DNA of 11,482 nt from Glomus cerebriforme (lineage: Eukaryota > Glomeromycota > Glomeromycetes > Glomerales > Glomeraceae). Each line of letters starts with the position of its first letter. The stretch's first letter is position 1. The position numbers and the translations under genes are program-made. The DNA lies in NCBI GenBank assembly GCA_003550305.1, contig QKYT01000422.1, positions 86,758-98,239 of the forward strand. Direction: 5' to 3'. The notes beneath the pieces are model-generated. The model did not search any database. It saw nothing but the letters and a program-made list of their open reading frames with translations, and was not told the DNA's origin. Shown here one piece after another: positions 9,312 through 11,482 of the stretch.

Positions 9312-10661
9312 CTATTTTATTCCCACTAGTCCAGTTTTCAAAATTCTTTTCAAATAATTCATCTGACATGGTTTACACCACTTTCGTTGTATATCCGTAT
9401 ATTGTTTAACACATTTTTCACAATGATTTTTAAAATATTGATCATTAAAACCCATAATGTAATCTTTTGTGTCAGGATTTTGAGATATTCCATATGCTTT
9501 AAACTATTAAAATATAAAAGAATTATTACTATATAAATACTTTAAATTAGGTTTACTAAGAAAAATCCGTACCTTATTTACTAGGTATTCTTTAATGATA
9601 TTTTGGGAGCAATCTAAAAATTTTAAAGCAACCCTTATATCTAAATTTTTTACGTATTCCTTTGCATACATATTCCAATGCAATGGTCTGTCCTTCCATA
9701 TTGCTGTAGCAATACCATCTTTACCTGTTTTCTTAATGTTAATAAACTGATTGTATTGTATCCATTCAAACGAACAATAAAATGATGGTTTGGTCAATTG
9801 CATTTCTTGAATAAAATTATCAATTTCTTCGTTTCCACTGGTCCATTTTGTAAAATTTGCTTTTAAATAATCTAATTTATTTTGTATATCCATTTCATAA
9901 AAGGTTTCCTCTAAATTCTTTATTACAATTTCATTAACATTATTGCTATTTTCTTCTACTCTTTGATACCAATATAAGGCTTTTTCTAAATCCTTTTTTG
10001 TTCCAAACCCATATTTGTAGCATACGGCTAACTTATTCATTGCAATTTTATCACCATTATTTTCTGCTTCGTTTTGATACTCCTCAAATGAATTTTTTAA
10101 ATTTCTTGCAAATCCAATCCGATAAATGTATTCTAAATCCTGTTCTGATAGCATTGTAAGTTCATCACTATTTCCTGCTACTTTTCGAAGCCAATAATAG
10201 GCTTTTTCTAAATTCTTCTCTGTTCCTTCACCATTGTAATAACATAAGGCTAAAATGAGTTGTGAATAATCATGATTCATTTCCGCTAATTTTTGAAACC
10301 AATAAAAGTTTCTTTCTAAAATCTTCTCTGTTCCTTCACCATTGTAATAACATACATCTAAATTAAATTGTGAATAAATATGATCCATTTCTGCTGCTTT
10401 TTGATACAAATAAAAGGTTTTTTCTGAATTCTCTTTCATTTCTTCACCATTTTGGCATATGGTTAAATTATTCATTGCAATTTTATTACCACTTTCCGCT
10501 GCTTTTTGATACCAATAAAAGGCCTTTTTTAAATTCTCTTCCGCTTCTTCACCATTTTTGTGACATTTGGATAAGTTATTTATTGCAATATTATCGTCAT
10601 TTTCTGATAATTGTTCTAACAAAATAATATCCTCACCCGAATCATTAATATTAGTTGACAT
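9312..10661 (-). CDS. Sel1-repeat protein with degenerate kinase N-lobe, fused to the next gene
   Basis: Exon 1 is 10661-9573 (363 aa). An in-frame TAA upstream leaves no earlier ATG. Residues 27-240 hold six Sel1-like repeats of about 36 aa with the pattern NGEGTEKNLEKAYYW; the fifth is poor. Sel1 repeats form helical protein-binding scaffolds. Residues 268-350 resemble a TKL kinase start: 'NFTKWTSGN', 'NFIQEMQL', then a damaged glycine loop GKDGIATA that lacks about three residues, and VALK (Lys347). The helix-C Glu is replaced (VNK). After a 69-nt intron, exon 2 (from 9503) reads 'FKAYGISQNPDTKDYIM', missing about 15 residues compared with its paralogue, and then runs into the ribbon of the downstream kinase before stopping at 9312. 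The kinase C-lobe is absent, so no catalysis is possible. The product (about 426 aa) may be a Sel1 scaffold or a decaying gene. Exon 1 is firm; the end is less so. Confidence 0.78.
9504..9572 (-). other. Intron of the Sel1-kinase gene
   Basis: It is 69 nt, phase 0, with donor GTACGG and acceptor TTTAATAG. It lies at the position homologous to the first introns of the other two kinase genes. The donor is weaker than theirs; failure to splice would end the protein at 9507 after 21 unrelated residues. Confidence 0.75.
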
Positions 10662-11033
10662 CTCTGGACTTCTTCTAGGTAAATAGTTTAGTCCTCTGAT
10701 TTAAAAAATTTTTTCGTCATTAAAAGCAGCTGATTGTTCGGATATTCAAGGAAATAAAGAAACCAAATCAGGTTAGATTGGAATAAATAAATCTGACAAA
10801 ATTATTACAGTCACACTGGTTACACCGGTTATGTAATATAAACTGGAAAAATTTTCATATATTTTGAGCTGTAATACAAAGAAAATAATTTATGTCTAAT
10901 TTTCTATAATACTATTCACAAAGAAAATTCACTTCTCAATATTTATCCCATCATCACTAAATTTTCAAGAGGTCCGATGGCCATCGCAGATCATAAATGT
11001 AAAATTTACATTAAGAATTTAACATAAATTTGA
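10662..11033. promoter_or_regulatory. 5' flank of the Sel1-kinase gene, with possible uORF
   Basis: This AT-rich flank should contain the promoter of the minus-strand gene, but no clear TATA box or other element stands out. On the minus strand an ATG at 10720 opens a 10-codon uORF (MTKKFFKSED) that ends 30 nt before the main start. If the transcript includes it, it could lower translation. GATGGCCATC (10977-10986) is a perfect 10-bp palindrome of unknown role. Confidence 0.3.
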
Positions 11034-11117
11034 CGTCCAAAGTATTTAATTACTGTCAGATGACAAGCACATTCATTGGATGGTATGTTTGTCATGCTTA
11101 TAAACAGTAATTGGACG
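11034..11117. repeat. Nested inverted repeat / hairpin
   Basis: AATTACTGT (11048-11056) pairs perfectly with ACAGTAATT (11104-11112), and inside it ATGACAA (11060-11066) pairs with TTGTCAT (11089-11095). Outside, CGTCCAA (11034-11040) has its complement TTGGACG (11111-11117), which partly overlaps the inner arm. The result is a stem of nested arms with an apical loop of about 22 nt. It could be a small foldback element. Confidence 0.5.
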
Positions 11118-11330
11118 ATATCGTTTTATAACAGGTATTTTGTAGATTTTTAAAAAAATTATATATATTTTGTTTTATATTATCGATATATATATTTTGG
11201 TTGATAAATTTTTATTAAAGCTAATACATTTGAAGTTAAAAGATTGACTTAAAAGGAATTCTGTACTTCNTTTATTTGTAAATCATTGCCTATTTTTACC
11301 AAAAAGGAGAGATTTTNATACAACCATTTT

Positions 11331-11470
11331 TATATACTGTTTTACTGTTTTATTGTAATTGTCATTGTTTTCAATTACTATCATTGTTTTACTATTATTG
11401 TTTTATTGACTGTTTTACTATTACTGTTACTGTTATTGTTTTACTGTTTTACTGTTTTACTATTTTACTT
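11331..11470. repeat. TGTTTTAC-type short tandem repeat tract
   Basis: This low-complexity tract is built from TGTTTTAC and variants such as TATTTTAC, TGTTATTG and TATCATTG. The clearest run is four 8-mers near 11436-11468. Such a tract can vary in length among isolates. No gene signal lies within it or in the last bases of the window. Confidence 0.7.
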
Positions 11471-11482
11471 AGGAACAGCAGT

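Larger units (their letters stand above)
7914..9455 (-). pseudogene. TKL kinase pseudogene interrupted by a MITE and two frameshifts
   Basis: The inferred start is the ATG at 9455, opening 'MGFNDQYFKNHCEKC' with a Cys4 ribbon (C12xxC15, C27xxC30). A missing A near 9350 (A4 where frame needs A5) shifts into the frame with 'NFENWTSGN', glycine loop GKGGFSTV and VALK. The ATG at 9369 avoids that lesion but drops the ribbon. A 75-nt intron follows FLNE. Exon 2 (from 8979) carries HRDVHVGN (HRD 8745-8737), DMG in place of DFG, then VAP; one base is lost in the APE glutamate codon (about 8598), putting TAA next. A MITE at 8372-8557 splits DIYS. Beyond it the frame runs to 7914 with the conserved PDNRP and 'HPQAIYTSRIL' tail. 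Taking out the MITE plus one TA and counting the two lost bases gives exactly 426 codons, close to the intact paralogue's 427. Single-base losses could be sequencing errors; the MITE cannot. Confidence 0.85.

Noticed and set aside
10370..10627. 85-codon plus-strand frame
   Set aside because: Antisense shadow of the Sel1 repeats. Its internal repetition merely mirrors the repeat array on the other strand.

Overview
The window looks like nuclear DNA of an arbuscular mycorrhizal fungus, most likely Rhizophagus irregularis or a close relative. The evidence is very AT-rich sequence, short GT-AG introns of 69-75 nt, tyrosine-kinase-like (TKL) protein kinases with HRDIHSGN or HRDVHVGN catalytic loops, an N-terminal Cys4 ribbon followed by an 'NWTSGN..I..FIQEMQL' linker, Sel1 repeats next to kinase sequence, and decayed gag-like and reverse-transcriptase relics. 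The species call rests on recalled family resemblance; no search was run. Isolated single Ns suggest a draft assembly.

Layout from left to right. 1-470 holds two strong inverted repeats. About 470-2264 (minus strand) is a dead retroelement region: a gag-like and coiled-coil ORF full of stops and frameshifts, joined to a reverse-transcriptase fragment with GIDQGEIISP. 2655-4285 (minus) is an apparently intact four-exon TKL kinase gene of 427 aa. Its last two small exons were recovered by splice-site and frame logic. 4286-7913 has no convincing gene. It contains two tandem-repeat blocks (5321-5543 and about 5893-6274), otherwise only AT-rich sequence.

7914-9455 (minus) is a second TKL kinase, now a pseudogene. 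Its reconstructed length is 426 aa, but it carries two 1-nt deletions (about 9350 and 8598) and a 186-bp MITE with 'TA' target duplication inserted inside the conserved DIYS motif of the kinase C-lobe. 9312-10661 (minus) is a third gene with six Sel1-like repeats followed by a degenerate kinase N-lobe. Its second exon runs straight into the start codon of the second kinase, with no intergenic space. The likely history is tandem duplication of kinase genes followed by a deletion that removed the C-lobe of the upstream copy and the promoter of the downstream copy. The right end holds a hairpin (11034-11117) and a TGTTTTAC satellite.

All three genes share one phase-0 intron directly after the position of the helix-C glutamate, so they are paralogues from one ancestor. 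The most interesting material is the set of kinase paralogues in different states (intact, transposon-interrupted, truncated and fused), together with the Cys4-ribbon kinase architecture itself.
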